From the NCBI GenBank assembly GCA_964428795.1, contig CAYRZL010000041.1, forward strand, positions 1-23,330: a stretch of DNA of 23,330 nt, given 5' to 3'. Made by a program: the position numbers and the translations under genes. The stretch's first letter is position 1. Each line of letters starts with the position of its first letter. Shown here piece after piece: positions 15,635-21,875 of this stretch. Under the pieces are notes generated by a model. That model saw nothing but the letters and a program-made list of their open reading frames with translations, was not told where the DNA came from and ran no database searches. The DNA is from CAYRZL01 sp964428795 (GTDB lineage Bacteria > Bacillota > Clostridia > Lachnospirales > Lachnospiraceae).

Positions 15635-15711
15635 ACCATGACTCCTATCTTTGAAAACTTCTGACGAACAGTGCTGCTCCGCTACTGCTGTTTGAAAACG
15701 ATATATCTTTT

Positions 15712-15740
15712 ATTTTCTTCTGAATTCAGGTGAAAGTCAA
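15712..15740 (-). promoter_or_regulatory. candidate sigma-A promoter of the chaperone operon
   Basis: Minus-strand -35 TTGACT (15740-15735), 17-bp spacer, -10 GAAAAT (15717-15712), +1 near 15705, giving a leader of about 70 nt. No CIRCE inverted repeat (TTAGCACTC-N9-GAGTGCTAA) is seen in this region. Confidence 0.5.
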
Positions 15741-15777
15741 TAGAAGTCACAAAACCTTCATCAAGTTTATAATTTTT

Positions 15778-16404
15778 TTATATATTTTTACTGTGCTCCC
15801 GTCTCGCCGCATCATTGACGATCCATTCATCCAGAGATAGCGGCGTATAATCCGAATACATACAAAAACAATTGATCATCTGACATGGAATCGGCACTTC
15901 CCTTCCCTCAAAATCAATGACTGTACTCCGTCTTGTTATCTCCTGAAACTGCTCCAGAAACCTCTGATCCCTTGTATCGTGGACATGACCATACAGCATA
16001 TAGGTTTTCGGGTTACCATCTTTTCCCCGCTGATACTGTCCATTATAGAACATGATCGGATAATGACAGAGTACCACCTTACGCTTATCATCCTTCATCT
16101 CCTCATAGGGCCTGATCCACACAAAACGGGAAGTATCATAGCCCTTATGCTTCAAAAAGCGGTCATGATTTCCGGTGATCAAAAACAACCGTCCGTTAAG
16201 TCTGCGAAGCAGCTCATTCGTCTCCTCCGGCTTTCCCCAGGAAACATCACCCAAAATGACAACTTCATCATTCTGCCGCACCTTTTCATTCCACCGGCAG
16301 ATCATATAACCATGCATCTCCTCCAGAGAGGAAAATCCCCGGCGATCCATTTTTGTATTCAAAACCTCATGAAAAAAATGAAGATCTGCAATGTAGTACC
16401 GCAT
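15778..16404 (-). CDS. calcineurin-like metallophosphoesterase
   Basis: 208 aa with the dinuclear-metal phosphoesterase motifs in order: YIADLHFFH near the N-terminus, ILGDVSWGK, ITGNHDRF, LCHYPIMF and YGHVHDTR. The fold hydrolyses phosphomono- or diesters in the cytosol; there is no signal peptide. The compact form with DLHFFH at the extreme N-terminus resembles stand-alone clostridial and phage-borne phosphoesterases whose substrate is unknown. A GTG start seven codons upstream is possible, but GGAGGGG is correctly spaced for the ATG at 16404. It lies upstream of the chaperone operon on the same strand, with about 140 bp and that operon's promoter between them. Confidence 0.9.
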   Translation of the reverse strand: MRYYIADLHFFHEVLNTKMDRRGFSSLEEMHGYMICRWNEKVRQNDEVVILGDVSWGKPEETNELLRRLNGRLFLITGNHDRFLKHKGYDTSRFVWIRPYEEMKDDKRKVVLCHYPIMFYNGQYQRGKDGNPKTYMLYGHVHDTRDQRFLEQFQEITRRSTVIDFEGREVPIPCQMINCFCMYSDYTPLSLDEWIVNDAARREHSKNI

Positions 16405-16504
16405 TCCCATCCCCTCCGTTTTCACTCTGTCTGCCTATCATACCACGAAAATGTACCGTCTGCAAACCGAAGCTTTCTTTTACATATCCGTCAACCAAAA
16501 ACAA

Positions 16505-16546
16505 ATGAAAAGAACGACATCCTGTTTCGAATGCCGTTCTTTTCAT
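16505..16546 (-). terminator. terminator of the recombinase-fold gene
   Basis: Arms 16505-16520 and 16531-16546 form a 16-bp stem with a 10-nt loop. The single mismatch becomes a G-U pair in the minus-strand transcript but A-C in the plus-strand one, so the minus strand is the likely user. The outer arms supply the A and T runs. Confidence 0.75.
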
Positions 16547-16574
16547 CTACATTTATTTAAGGAAGCCTACCCCA

Positions 16575-16946
16575 TCATTTAAAAAACCCATGTAACGGAT
16601 CAGTATTGATCAACTGTGCTGCAACCTGCAGACTGTTGAGGACTGCCTGTCCCTGTTCTGTCTTATCGACTACTATTCCATCCTGAATAGATTTAAACTT
16701 TACATTTTTTGCATTTAATAATTTCAGAATGTCCACCAGGTCGCGCAGACCTCCACATGAGCGTTTGATATTATATACACAAACTGTATCGCCAGGCTTT
16801 GCCTGTGCAACCATCTCATAAAATTTTGGACTGTAGGATAATTCTTCTGTGACTACCTTGTCACTGAATTTTTTTAATTCCAGAACAATCTCTCCGACAT
16901 TTTCTCCGATACCAGTTATGTAGTAATTGTAATATCCGTATACCAT
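16575..16946 (-). CDS. small serine-recombinase-fold protein lacking catalytic residues
   Basis: 123 aa, covering only the N-terminal resolvase domain. GDTVCVYNIKRSCGGLRDLVDILKLLNAKNVKFKSIQDGI aligns with the resolvase pattern (GD-V--LDRLGR---D---L---L---GV-F-S--DGI). The active-site motif YARVST is replaced by YYNYYIT, so the catalytic Ser is Tyr and the nearby Arg is Asn. Of the LDRLGR arginines, one aligns with Arg and the other with Gly. There is no C-terminal HTH or zinc DNA-binding part. It cannot be a normal recombinase; it may be a conserved regulatory or structural descendant or a decaying remnant, although the frame is intact and has good start (AAGGGGAACG) and stop signals. The ATG at 16946 is preferred over one 29 codons upstream, whose extension looks like translated leader. 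Confidence 0.75.
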   Translation of the reverse strand: MVYGYYNYYITGIGENVGEIVLELKKFSDKVVTEELSYSPKFYEMVAQAKPGDTVCVYNIKRSCGGLRDLVDILKLLNAKNVKFKSIQDGIVVDKTEQGQAVLNSLQVAAQLINTDPLHGFFK

Positions 16947-16994
16947 GTCGTTCCCCTTCCTTTCTGTTGCATATTTGAGTAGAGAAATTTTGTA

Positions 16995-17000
16995 ATTATA
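16995..17000 (-). promoter_or_regulatory. candidate -10 box for the recombinase-fold gene
   Basis: Minus-strand TATAAT (17000-16995), 48 bp upstream of the start codon. The -35 position (about 17018-17023) is a poor match and abuts the inverted repeat at 17022-17069, which would suit an operator or activator site. Confidence 0.35.
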
Positions 17001-17021
17001 TTTTAACAGCGTAAACAGAAA

Positions 17022-17069
17022 ACAGTTATGCAAAGAGCTATCCTAGTAACCCATCTTTCGCATAACTGT
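17022..17069. repeat. 15-bp inverted repeat, terminator- or operator-like
   Basis: Left arm 17022-17036 and right arm 17054-17069 pair over 15 bp with one bulged base (17059) and a 17-nt loop. The outer 10 bp (ACAGTTATGC / GCATAACTGT) are perfect. On the minus strand the stem is followed by TTTTCTGTTT, so it could terminate or attenuate leftward transcription. Confidence 0.75.
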
Positions 17070-17070
17070 C

Positions 17071-17100
17071 ACGTTTTATTCCGTTTTATTTCGTTTTATT
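17071..17100. repeat. three 10-bp tandem repeats with helically phased A-tracts
   Basis: CGTTTTATT occurs three times at exactly 10-bp intervals (units 17071-17080, 17081-17090, 17091-17100; only the first base varies). Four-base A/T tracts repeated once per helical turn are the classical cause of intrinsic DNA bending. Confidence 0.85.
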
Positions 17101-17181
17101 ACGCACAAATTTGGGCATGTTTATTTAACAGGCCATTTTTATTGGTGTTAATTTCCAACATATATTTTTTTGTTTCGTCAA

Positions 17182-17212
17182 TAATAAAATCAAGATAAGA
17201 TATATCATTATA
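17182..17212 (+). promoter_or_regulatory. possible forespore (SigG/SigF) promoter of the SASP gene
   Basis: CATTATA at 17206-17212 matches the forespore -10 form CATnnTA. The -35 at about 17182-17187 (TAATAA) is only a partial match to TGAATA, with an 18-bp spacer. The spore-specific product supports it; the sequence match alone is weak. Confidence 0.3.
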
Positions 17213-17288
17213 AATCACCGGAGTGTGAAATGCAATGAGATCTTATCTTTCAAATAGATAAAACAAAAATTTACGGAGGTGAAAGAGA

Positions 17289-17495
17289 ATGAGTAATTCT
17301 TCTAACAACAAAGTAAGCGTACCGGAAGCAAAGGGTGCAATGAACCAATTCAAACAGGAGGTAGCCAGCGAACTTGGCGTACCGCTGAAAGAGGGTTACA
17401 ACGGAGATCTTACTTCCCGTCAGGCAGGTTCCATCGGTGGTGAGATGGTTCGTAAAATGATCCAGAGACAGGAAGAGCAGATGGCTGGTAAGTAA
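17289..17495 (+). CDS. alpha/beta-type small acid-soluble spore protein
   Basis: 68 aa, the usual size of the family. FKQEVASELGVPLKEGYNG contains the GPR germination-protease site (cleavage at the Glu in QEVASE), and GDLTSRQAGSIGGEMVRKMI is the conserved second half. These proteins coat spore DNA, hold it in an A-like form and protect it from UV and oxidative damage, then are degraded as amino-acid source on germination. Expression is expected in the forespore. A strong GGAGGTGAAAG ribosome site precedes the ATG. It is monocistronic, followed by two hairpins. The gene shows that the organism is, or recently descends from, a spore former. Confidence 0.95.
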   Translation: MSNSSNNKVSVPEAKGAMNQFKQEVASELGVPLKEGYNGDLTSRQAGSIGGEMVRKMIQRQEEQMAGK

Positions 17496-17514
17496 GCTGC
17501 CCGCGCATAGGAAC

Positions 17515-17536
17515 TGCACATAAACGATTATGTGCA
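17515..17536 (+). terminator. first hairpin after the SASP gene
   Basis: TGCACATAA (17515-17523) pairs perfectly with TTATGTGCA (17528-17536) around ACGA. It directly precedes the stronger terminator and may protect the 3' end of the short, stable mRNA. Confidence 0.55.
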
Positions 17537-17581
17537 AAAAGAAGGGGTTCTATCATTATTATGATATAAACCCCTTCTTTT
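17537..17581. terminator. bidirectional terminator between SASP and SufB/D-like genes
   Basis: Outer stem 17537-17549 with 17569-17581 (13 bp, flanked by A and T runs), a small internal loop and an inner 6-bp stem TATCAT/ATGATA (17551-17556, 17561-17566). It serves both convergent genes. Confidence 0.85.
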
Positions 17582-17583
17582 CA

Positions 17584-18501
17584 TTATTTCAGAAAACCAT
17601 TTACAATCTGTTCTTCCGCTTCCTCCTCAGTCAGACCAAGCGTCATCAGCTTGATCAACTGCTCTCCTGCAATCTTTCCGATGGCAGCCTCATGGATCAG
17701 ACTTGCATCAATATCATTTGCGGTAAGCTGCGGTTCTGCGGTAACATGCGCCTTATCCATAATGATCGCATCACACTCTGTATGACCTGCACAACGGTTA
17801 TTTCCGTTGATGCGGGATACAAACAACTGTCGGGATTCGTCCTTTGCGACAGAACGTGAAACCACATTTGCGGAACAATCTTCTCCGTCCATATCCACCA
17901 CAAAGTCCGTCTTTGCATACTGTTTTCCGTGAGTCATGATTTTTTCGGAAATTACGAGCTGAGCCCCGGCCTTCAGATCCGCTTTTGTGACGCGCACGGT
18001 AGAATCCACGCCTTTGATCTGAACCGTATCCATCTCCAGATAGCCGCCTTCATCCACATGGATGATCGTCTCCGGATTCAAAATACGCGCTCCGGTCCCT
18101 TCACCTTCCCCATAATGCTTTTCTACATATTTCACCCGGGCATTTTTACCGACATAAAATGTATGAATACCATCATGCTCGGAATCCTGGGTTCCGCAGT
18201 TGTGGATACCGCATCCGGCAATGATTGTCACATCCGCATCTTCCCCGATAAAAAAGTCATTATAGACCATATCCTTCAACCCGCTCTGGCTGAGAACCAC
18301 CGGAATATGTACGCTTTCCTTTTTTGTGCCCGGCTTGATGATAATATCAATGCCCGGTTTATCCTGCTTTGTTACAATATCAATATTTGCTGTTGTATTT
18401 CTGCCCCCCAGTGCTCCGTTTGTGCGGATGTTGTATGCGCCTTCCGGAATCTCATGCAGCCCTGCAATTTCTTCCAATAAATTCTTCTGAATGCTGTCCA
18501 T
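17584..18501 (-). CDS. SufB/SufD-family Fe-S assembly scaffold (SmsB-like)
   Basis: 305 aa, much shorter than SufB (about 470) or SufD (about 420), matching the short B protein of the two-gene SUF-like minimal system (SMS). The parallel beta-helix core is recognisable (DMVYNDFFIGEDADVTIIAGCGIHNCG and repeated hydrophobic rungs). The C-terminal part carries the functional residues expected of a SufB-like scaffold: GHTECDAII with a Cys near the position of SufB Cys405, and SLIHEAAIGKI with the His-Glu pair like SufB His433-Glu434. Extra Cys/His occur in CGIHNC. It is 11 bp downstream of the ATPase gene and preceded by AGGAGGG. No SufS or SufU is adjacent, so sulfur may come from another desulfurase or from sulfide. 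Assignment to the family is strong; equivalence of residues is by eye. Confidence 0.88.
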   Translation of the reverse strand: MDSIQKNLLEEIAGLHEIPEGAYNIRTNGALGGRNTTANIDIVTKQDKPGIDIIIKPGTKKESVHIPVVLSQSGLKDMVYNDFFIGEDADVTIIAGCGIHNCGTQDSEHDGIHTFYVGKNARVKYVEKHYGEGEGTGARILNPETIIHVDEGGYLEMDTVQIKGVDSTVRVTKADLKAGAQLVISEKIMTHGKQYAKTDFVVDMDGEDCSANVVSRSVAKDESRQLFVSRINGNNRCAGHTECDAIIMDKAHVTAEPQLTANDIDASLIHEAAIGKIAGEQLIKLMTLGLTEEEAEEQIVNGFLK

Positions 18502-18512
18502 GAATATCCCTC

Positions 18513-19238
18513 CTATACCAACTTATCCATCAATGTACTGCACGCCTCGGATGTACCGAGCAGCTCCGGCAGAACCTCCGCTTTCGTGCCCACAGCCTGA
18601 ATATGCCCGTCTCTCACAACGACAATCTTATCCGCAATATTCAGGATACGCTCCTGATGAGAGATGATCAGAATGGAACCCTTGATTTTTTTATGCATAT
18701 TTTCAAATACCTGAATCAGATTATTAAAGCTCCACAGATCGATTCCTGCTTCCGGTTCATCAAAAATAGAAAGCCTTGTCCCTCTGGCTATGATCATTGC
18801 AATCTCAATTCGCTTCAACTCTCCTCCGGAAAGGCTTGCATTCACCTCCCGGTTGATATAATCCTTAGCGCACAATCCCACCTCCGCCAGATAGGAACAG
18901 CCCTCGGAAACGTTGATCTGCTTACCGGCTGCCAGTGTGATCAGATCCTTTACGGTAATACCCTTAAAACGTACAGGCTGCTGAAATGCAAAGCTCACGC
19001 CTTTTTTTGCACGCTCGGTAATGGACAGACCGGTAATATCCTCCCCGTCCAGAATAATCTGACCGGAGTGCGGTCTGATAATACCGGCGATCATTTTCGC
19101 CAACGTGGATTTCCCGCCGCCATTTGGTCCGGTAATTGCCACAAAACGGTCGTCAATTTTTAAATTGATATGATCCAGGATAACCTTCTCCTGATTATCT
19201 TCCGCTACTTCATAGCAAATGTCTTTTAATTCGAGCAT
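18513..19238 (-). CDS. sufC: SufC-like ABC ATPase (SmsC)
   Basis: 241 aa ABC ATPase. Walker A is GPNGGGKST (about residues 37-45), the signature motif is LSGGELKRIEIA, Walker B is RLSIFDEPEAGID, and the switch His lies in ILIISHQERIL. The modified signature and Walker B with DEPEAGID are characteristic of SufC rather than of transport ATPases, and no permease is adjacent. SufC binds the SufB/D scaffold and ATP-driven dimerisation opens it for cluster assembly in the cytosol. It is the first gene of the pair, behind a well-formed promoter and a 5' hairpin. The start follows AAGGAT. Confidence 0.9.
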   Translation of the reverse strand: MLELKDICYEVAEDNQEKVILDHINLKIDDRFVAITGPNGGGKSTLAKMIAGIIRPHSGQIILDGEDITGLSITERAKKGVSFAFQQPVRFKGITVKDLITLAAGKQINVSEGCSYLAEVGLCAKDYINREVNASLSGGELKRIEIAMIIARGTRLSIFDEPEAGIDLWSFNNLIQVFENMHKKIKGSILIISHQERILNIADKIVVVRDGHIQAVGTKAEVLPELLGTSEACSTLMDKLV

Positions 19239-19270
19239 CGTTTTTATCCTTATCTTTACTGATTATAATT

Positions 19271-19307
19271 ATCGTGCCTGCGCACTTTTTCCGTACACAG
19301 ACACGAT
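19271..19307 (-). promoter_or_regulatory. 5'-terminal hairpin in the Fe-S assembly mRNA leader
   Basis: In the minus-strand transcript, arms 19307-19293 and 19285-19271 form a continuous 15-bp stem (12 Watson-Crick and 3 G-U pairs) with loop GGAAAAA. On the plus strand the three wobbles would be A-C mismatches. Its 5' side coincides with the predicted transcription start, so it would cap the mRNA. No U-run follows. Confidence 0.65.
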
Positions 19308-19311
19308 TAGT

Positions 19312-19340
19312 AGTATATCCTATTTTTTCCTATATGAAAA
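19312..19340 (-). promoter_or_regulatory. sigma-A-type promoter of the sufC-sufB/D-like operon
   Basis: Minus-strand -35 TTTTCA (19340-19335, four of six consensus bases), 17-bp spacer, -10 TATACT (19317-19312), +1 near 19306. Confidence 0.65.
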
Positions 19341-19365
19341 GTATTTTTTGTACTATTTGAAAACA

Positions 19366-19914
19366 CTAAGGCATCATCAGATCCCGCTGCAGGCGGAATG
19401 CAGTCCGCTCCCCAACAAGATATGCCACAATAGAGCAGGCAAAATGCATTGCAACGCCCGGGCCCTTTCCGGTGATAATATTTCCTTCTACCACACAATT
19501 CTCACCTGTCCATGTCACACCCTCAATGCCTGCTTCACAGCCCGGATAAATGGTCGCTGTTTTTCCTTCCAGAACTCCCGCTTTTCCAAGTACGCTTGGC
19601 GCTGCACAGATCGCCGCCACCAGTTTTCCGTTTTCTGCAAATTCCTTCACGATCCGGTTTACGCCCTCATGCTCCTGTAAATGTATCGTACCCGGCATAC
19701 CGCCCGGCAAAACCACTGCATTATATTCGGAAAAATCAATGTCCTCAAATACTTCCTCTGCCAAAAAAGAAATATTGTGGGCCCCGGTAATGTTTTTCTT
19801 TCCGGTTACCGAAATCATAGTCACTTCCAGACCGGCTCTCCGGCAAATATCCACAACGGTCAATGCTTCCACTTCTTCCAGACCCTCTGCCAAAAAAATA
19901 CCAACTTTACTCAT
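19366..19914 (-). CDS. DJ-1/PfpI family protein
   Basis: 182 aa, full length for the DJ-1/YajL group. AEGLEEVEALT near the N-terminus supplies the conserved Glu (Glu18 of human DJ-1), and VAAICAAPSVLGKAG is the nucleophile elbow with the reactive Cys (Cys106 equivalent). YPGCEAGI and NIITGKGPGVAMHFA are further family motifs. Members are linked to oxidative and carbonyl stress (a glyoxalase III or deglycase activity is debated). AGGAGG upstream fixes the start at 19914. It has the same direction as the Fe-S operon, but 127 bp including that operon's promoter separates them. Confidence 0.92.
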   Translation of the reverse strand: MSKVGIFLAEGLEEVEALTVVDICRRAGLEVTMISVTGKKNITGAHNISFLAEEVFEDIDFSEYNAVVLPGGMPGTIHLQEHEGVNRIVKEFAENGKLVAAICAAPSVLGKAGVLEGKTATIYPGCEAGIEGVTWTGENCVVEGNIITGKGPGVAMHFACSIVAYLVGERTAFRLQRDLMMP

Positions 19915-19940
19915 TCTAATAACCTCCTGTTAATCTCTGC

Positions 19941-19972
19941 TTGCAGAAAAATACCTGCACTGTTAATATAAT
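19941..19972 (+). promoter_or_regulatory. candidate promoter of the CYTH gene
   Basis: TTGCAG at 19941-19946 with TAATAT at 19964-19969 (17-bp spacer), or TATAAT at 19967-19972 with a long spacer. The AT-rich stretch probably serves both divergent genes; I could not define the leftward promoter. Confidence 0.35.
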
Positions 19973-20008
19973 AGTATACCACACTTATTTATCAGGAGAA
20001 ATACACAA

Positions 20009-20464
20009 ATGGAAATTGAACGCAAATTTTTAATCTCCGCACTGCCGGATGATCTGGATTCTTATCCCCATCATGATATCGAGCAGGCGTATCTGTGCAC
20101 CAATCCGGTAGTCCGCATCCGCCGCCAGGATGACGACTATATTTTAACCTATAAATCCGGAGGCATGATGGTTCGGGAAGAATATAACCTGCCCCTGACA
20201 AAAGAGGCTTATGCCCATTTACGCGCCAAAGCAGACGGTTATATCATCACAAAGACACGATACTGTATCCCCTATGAAGGCCACACCATTGAACTGGATC
20301 TTTTTTCCGGTGACCTGGCGCCCATGATTCTGGCTGAAGTGGAATTTGAGACAGAAAAACAGGCAGTAGAGTTCATTCCTCCTGCCTGGTTTATCAAAGA
20401 TGTTACAACCGATGGCCGCTATCACAACAGTTACCTGAGCAAAACCGGCATTCCGGTACACTGA
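20009..20464 (+). CDS. CYTH domain protein (triphosphate tunnel metalloenzyme)
   Basis: 151 aa, a single CYTH domain. The N-terminal signature EIERKFL (ExExK, residues 2-6) binds metal and triphosphate. Basic tunnel residues follow in VVRIRRQDD and YILTYKSGG, then REEYNLPL, TKTRYCIPY and the acidic strands IELDLFSG and ILAEVEFETE. Small bacterial CYTH proteins hydrolyse inorganic triphosphate or thiamine triphosphate; some have adenylate cyclase activity, so the exact substrate is open. AGGAGA precedes the start. It ends 32 bp from the convergent DUF1653 gene with no clear terminator hairpin between them. Confidence 0.92.
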   Translation: MEIERKFLISALPDDLDSYPHHDIEQAYLCTNPVVRIRRQDDDYILTYKSGGMMVREEYNLPLTKEAYAHLRAKADGYIITKTRYCIPYEGHTIELDLFSGDLAPMILAEVEFETEKQAVEFIPPAWFIKDVTTDGRYHNSYLSKTGIPVH

Positions 20465-20496
20465 CCCCCGCCGGAGATCATGCCCGTCTGACCTGC

Positions 20497-21024
20497 TTAC
20501 CGCAGTCTGCCCACTTCATAACGCATCTTTGTGCGCACACAGGTAAGCAGCTCCTGATAGCGGGAATCCACATTTCCCTCCGGTATCACCACATCGATGG
20601 ATACTGCCATGTTTGTAATCATGCTATCTGTGATCTGATCCTGCATCTGCATGAGCACGCGGAATTTATCTCCGTAGGTTTCGGAATCCAGAAACTCCAT
20701 AAACAATGGATTGACTTCCTCTTGCTCCCGTTTTTGCTCTTTCTCCTGCTTTTGCTCTTTCTCCTCCCATCCTGCCTGAGACATACCTGACTCTGCCACA
20801 AGCTGAAAACGGTATTTTTGCCGTATCTGCGGATACTTTTCATGATCCACTTCGCTGATAAACATATCATATGGGCGGACACAGGTCTTAAATTCACCGT
20901 ATAACGCCTGATATACGACCATCCGCTCATCCGTCTCGGAATGATGTGCGATGGCAATGATCTGATACAATTTATTTTTAAAATGGAGATATCTCTCTCC
21001 CGGTCTCGGATCTCCCTGGGGCAT
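20497..21024 (-). CDS. DUF1653 domain protein
   Basis: 175 aa. Residues about 5-65 match the DUF1653 pattern (RPGERYLHFKNKLYQIIAIAHHSET, VVYQALYGEFKTCVRPYDMF), a small beta-rich domain of unknown function. A highly charged Gln/Glu/Lys stretch (EEKEQKQEKEQKREQEE) links it to a C-terminal alpha/beta part without a recognised domain. The start at 21024 is preferred over a TTG ten codons upstream because AGAAGGA is correctly spaced. It follows the membrane-anchored gene on the same strand by about 70 bp and probably shares its promoter. Confidence 0.85.
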   Translation of the reverse strand: MPQGDPRPGERYLHFKNKLYQIIAIAHHSETDERMVVYQALYGEFKTCVRPYDMFISEVDHEKYPQIRQKYRFQLVAESGMSQAGWEEKEQKQEKEQKREQEEVNPLFMEFLDSETYGDKFRVLMQMQDQITDSMITNMAVSIDVVIPEGNVDSRYQELLTCVRTKMRYEVGRLR

Positions 21025-21095
21025 AATTTTAATCCTTCTTTCTATTTTTTGCAAAGAAACCGCCGCTGGCAGCTTCTCCGAATGTCAAGATATAT

Positions 21096-21572
21096 TCAGG
21101 AATAAACGCGGTTCAGCATCTCCTGACCCTCAGCAATAAAATCCCGTTCAAAAGGGACGCTGCAGTCCACGCCTTTTACCATAACATCATAGACAGCAGA
21201 CATTAAATCCTCTCCATCCTCCATATCCTGATACAGGATGGTATCCTTCGCTTCCGGCTCTGAGGTGTCCTCCACCGGACGATAAGCTTTATGGGGCACA
21301 TGAAACCCGGTACTTTTTTCATGATATGCTTCCGATTCCAGATCCTCCAGCCTGTTATCCTCATACTCTGCCACATTTCGTTTTGCACGGGTGAGAATAT
21401 CATCCTGAGGCTTTTGTGTTTTTTTCACATATGATGTACGCTGTACATATGCTTTTTGAGATGTACTGCTCTTTCCCTGATCTTTTGACGTTTCTTTTTT
21501 CTGTCCGGCATGCTTTGATATGGTGCTCACGAAAACAACCAAAATAATTACGATAAAAATAATTCCTCCCAT
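21096..21572 (-). CDS. single-pass membrane protein of unknown function
   Basis: 158 aa. An N-terminal transmembrane helix (GGIIFIVIILVVFVSTI, residues 2-18) is followed by a basic, Ser/Thr/Lys/Gln-rich linker and an acidic C-terminal half (YQDMEDGEDLMSAVYDVMVKG) ending in CSVPFERDFIAEGQEMLNRVYS. I recognise no domain; the C-terminal end looks conserved because it is compact and non-repetitive. With the N-terminus outside or as a signal anchor, most of the protein would be on one face of the membrane. AAGGAG is spaced for the ATG at 21572 rather than the one six codons earlier. It is the first gene after a strong promoter. Confidence 0.7.
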   Translation of the reverse strand: MGGIIFIVIILVVFVSTISKHAGQKKETSKDQGKSSTSQKAYVQRTSYVKKTQKPQDDILTRAKRNVAEYEDNRLEDLESEAYHEKSTGFHVPHKAYRPVEDTSEPEAKDTILYQDMEDGEDLMSAVYDVMVKGVDCSVPFERDFIAEGQEMLNRVYS

Positions 21573-21692
21573 CACATGTTCTCCTTCCATATCTCATTTT
21601 TACACGAATCTATCAGCGTAACTGTGCAGAACCAGCATCAAAAGTTCCTGCTTCTATCCGGTGTTAAATAATAATATATTGATAATACATTG

Positions 21693-21721
21693 ATTATCTA
21701 CTATTTGAAATCATTTGTCAA
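21693..21721 (-). promoter_or_regulatory. sigma-A promoter of the membrane protein/DUF1653 operon
   Basis: Minus-strand -35 TTGACA (21721-21716), 17-bp spacer, -10 GATAAT (21698-21693). Eleven of twelve consensus bases. Confidence 0.8.
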
Positions 21722-21738
21722 TCTGACGCCCTGTCTCC

Positions 21739-21767
21739 TTGCTATCTATATTCAAATAATTTATAAT
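21739..21767 (+). promoter_or_regulatory. sigma-A promoter of the metallo-beta-lactamase lipoprotein gene
   Basis: -35 TTGCTA (21739-21744), 17-bp spacer, -10 TATAAT (21762-21767). +1 is near 21774, giving a leader of about 100 nt. Confidence 0.75.
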
Positions 21768-21875
21768 GATACCATAATTAAAATATCATCAAAGGCGAAA
21801 AGGAGTCTCCACAGAAGATTCCTTTCACATGCCTGACAACACAAAGTATATATCCCCAAACCGGAGGATTCCAAC

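Larger units (their letters stand above)
16947..17288. other. 342-bp non-coding region between divergent genes
   Basis: No credible gene. It holds a weak minus-strand promoter, an inverted repeat (17022-17069), three phased 10-bp repeats (17071-17100), a minor inverted repeat (TTAACA 17125-17130 with TGTTAA 17146-17151) and a possible sporulation promoter for the spore-protein gene. It is markedly AT-rich. Confidence 0.8.
21573..21875. other. 303-bp intergenic region with divergent promoters
   Basis: It contains no gene. Two well-formed promoters point in opposite directions, 18 bp apart between their -35 boxes. Leaders of about 100-115 nt follow on each side. I see no riboswitch fold in either. 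Confidence 0.75.

Noticed and set aside
15650..15699. TTTGAAAAC repeated at 15650-15658 and 15691-15699 in the chaperone operon leader, and again near 19356
   Set aside because: A 9-bp AT-rich word recurring three times is plausible by chance in AT-rich intergenic DNA, and it has no symmetry or link to known heat-shock operators.
15748..15777. Possible terminator after the metallophosphoesterase gene
   Set aside because: The stem is only about six pairs with a bulge (AAACTT/AAGGTTT), too weak to call.
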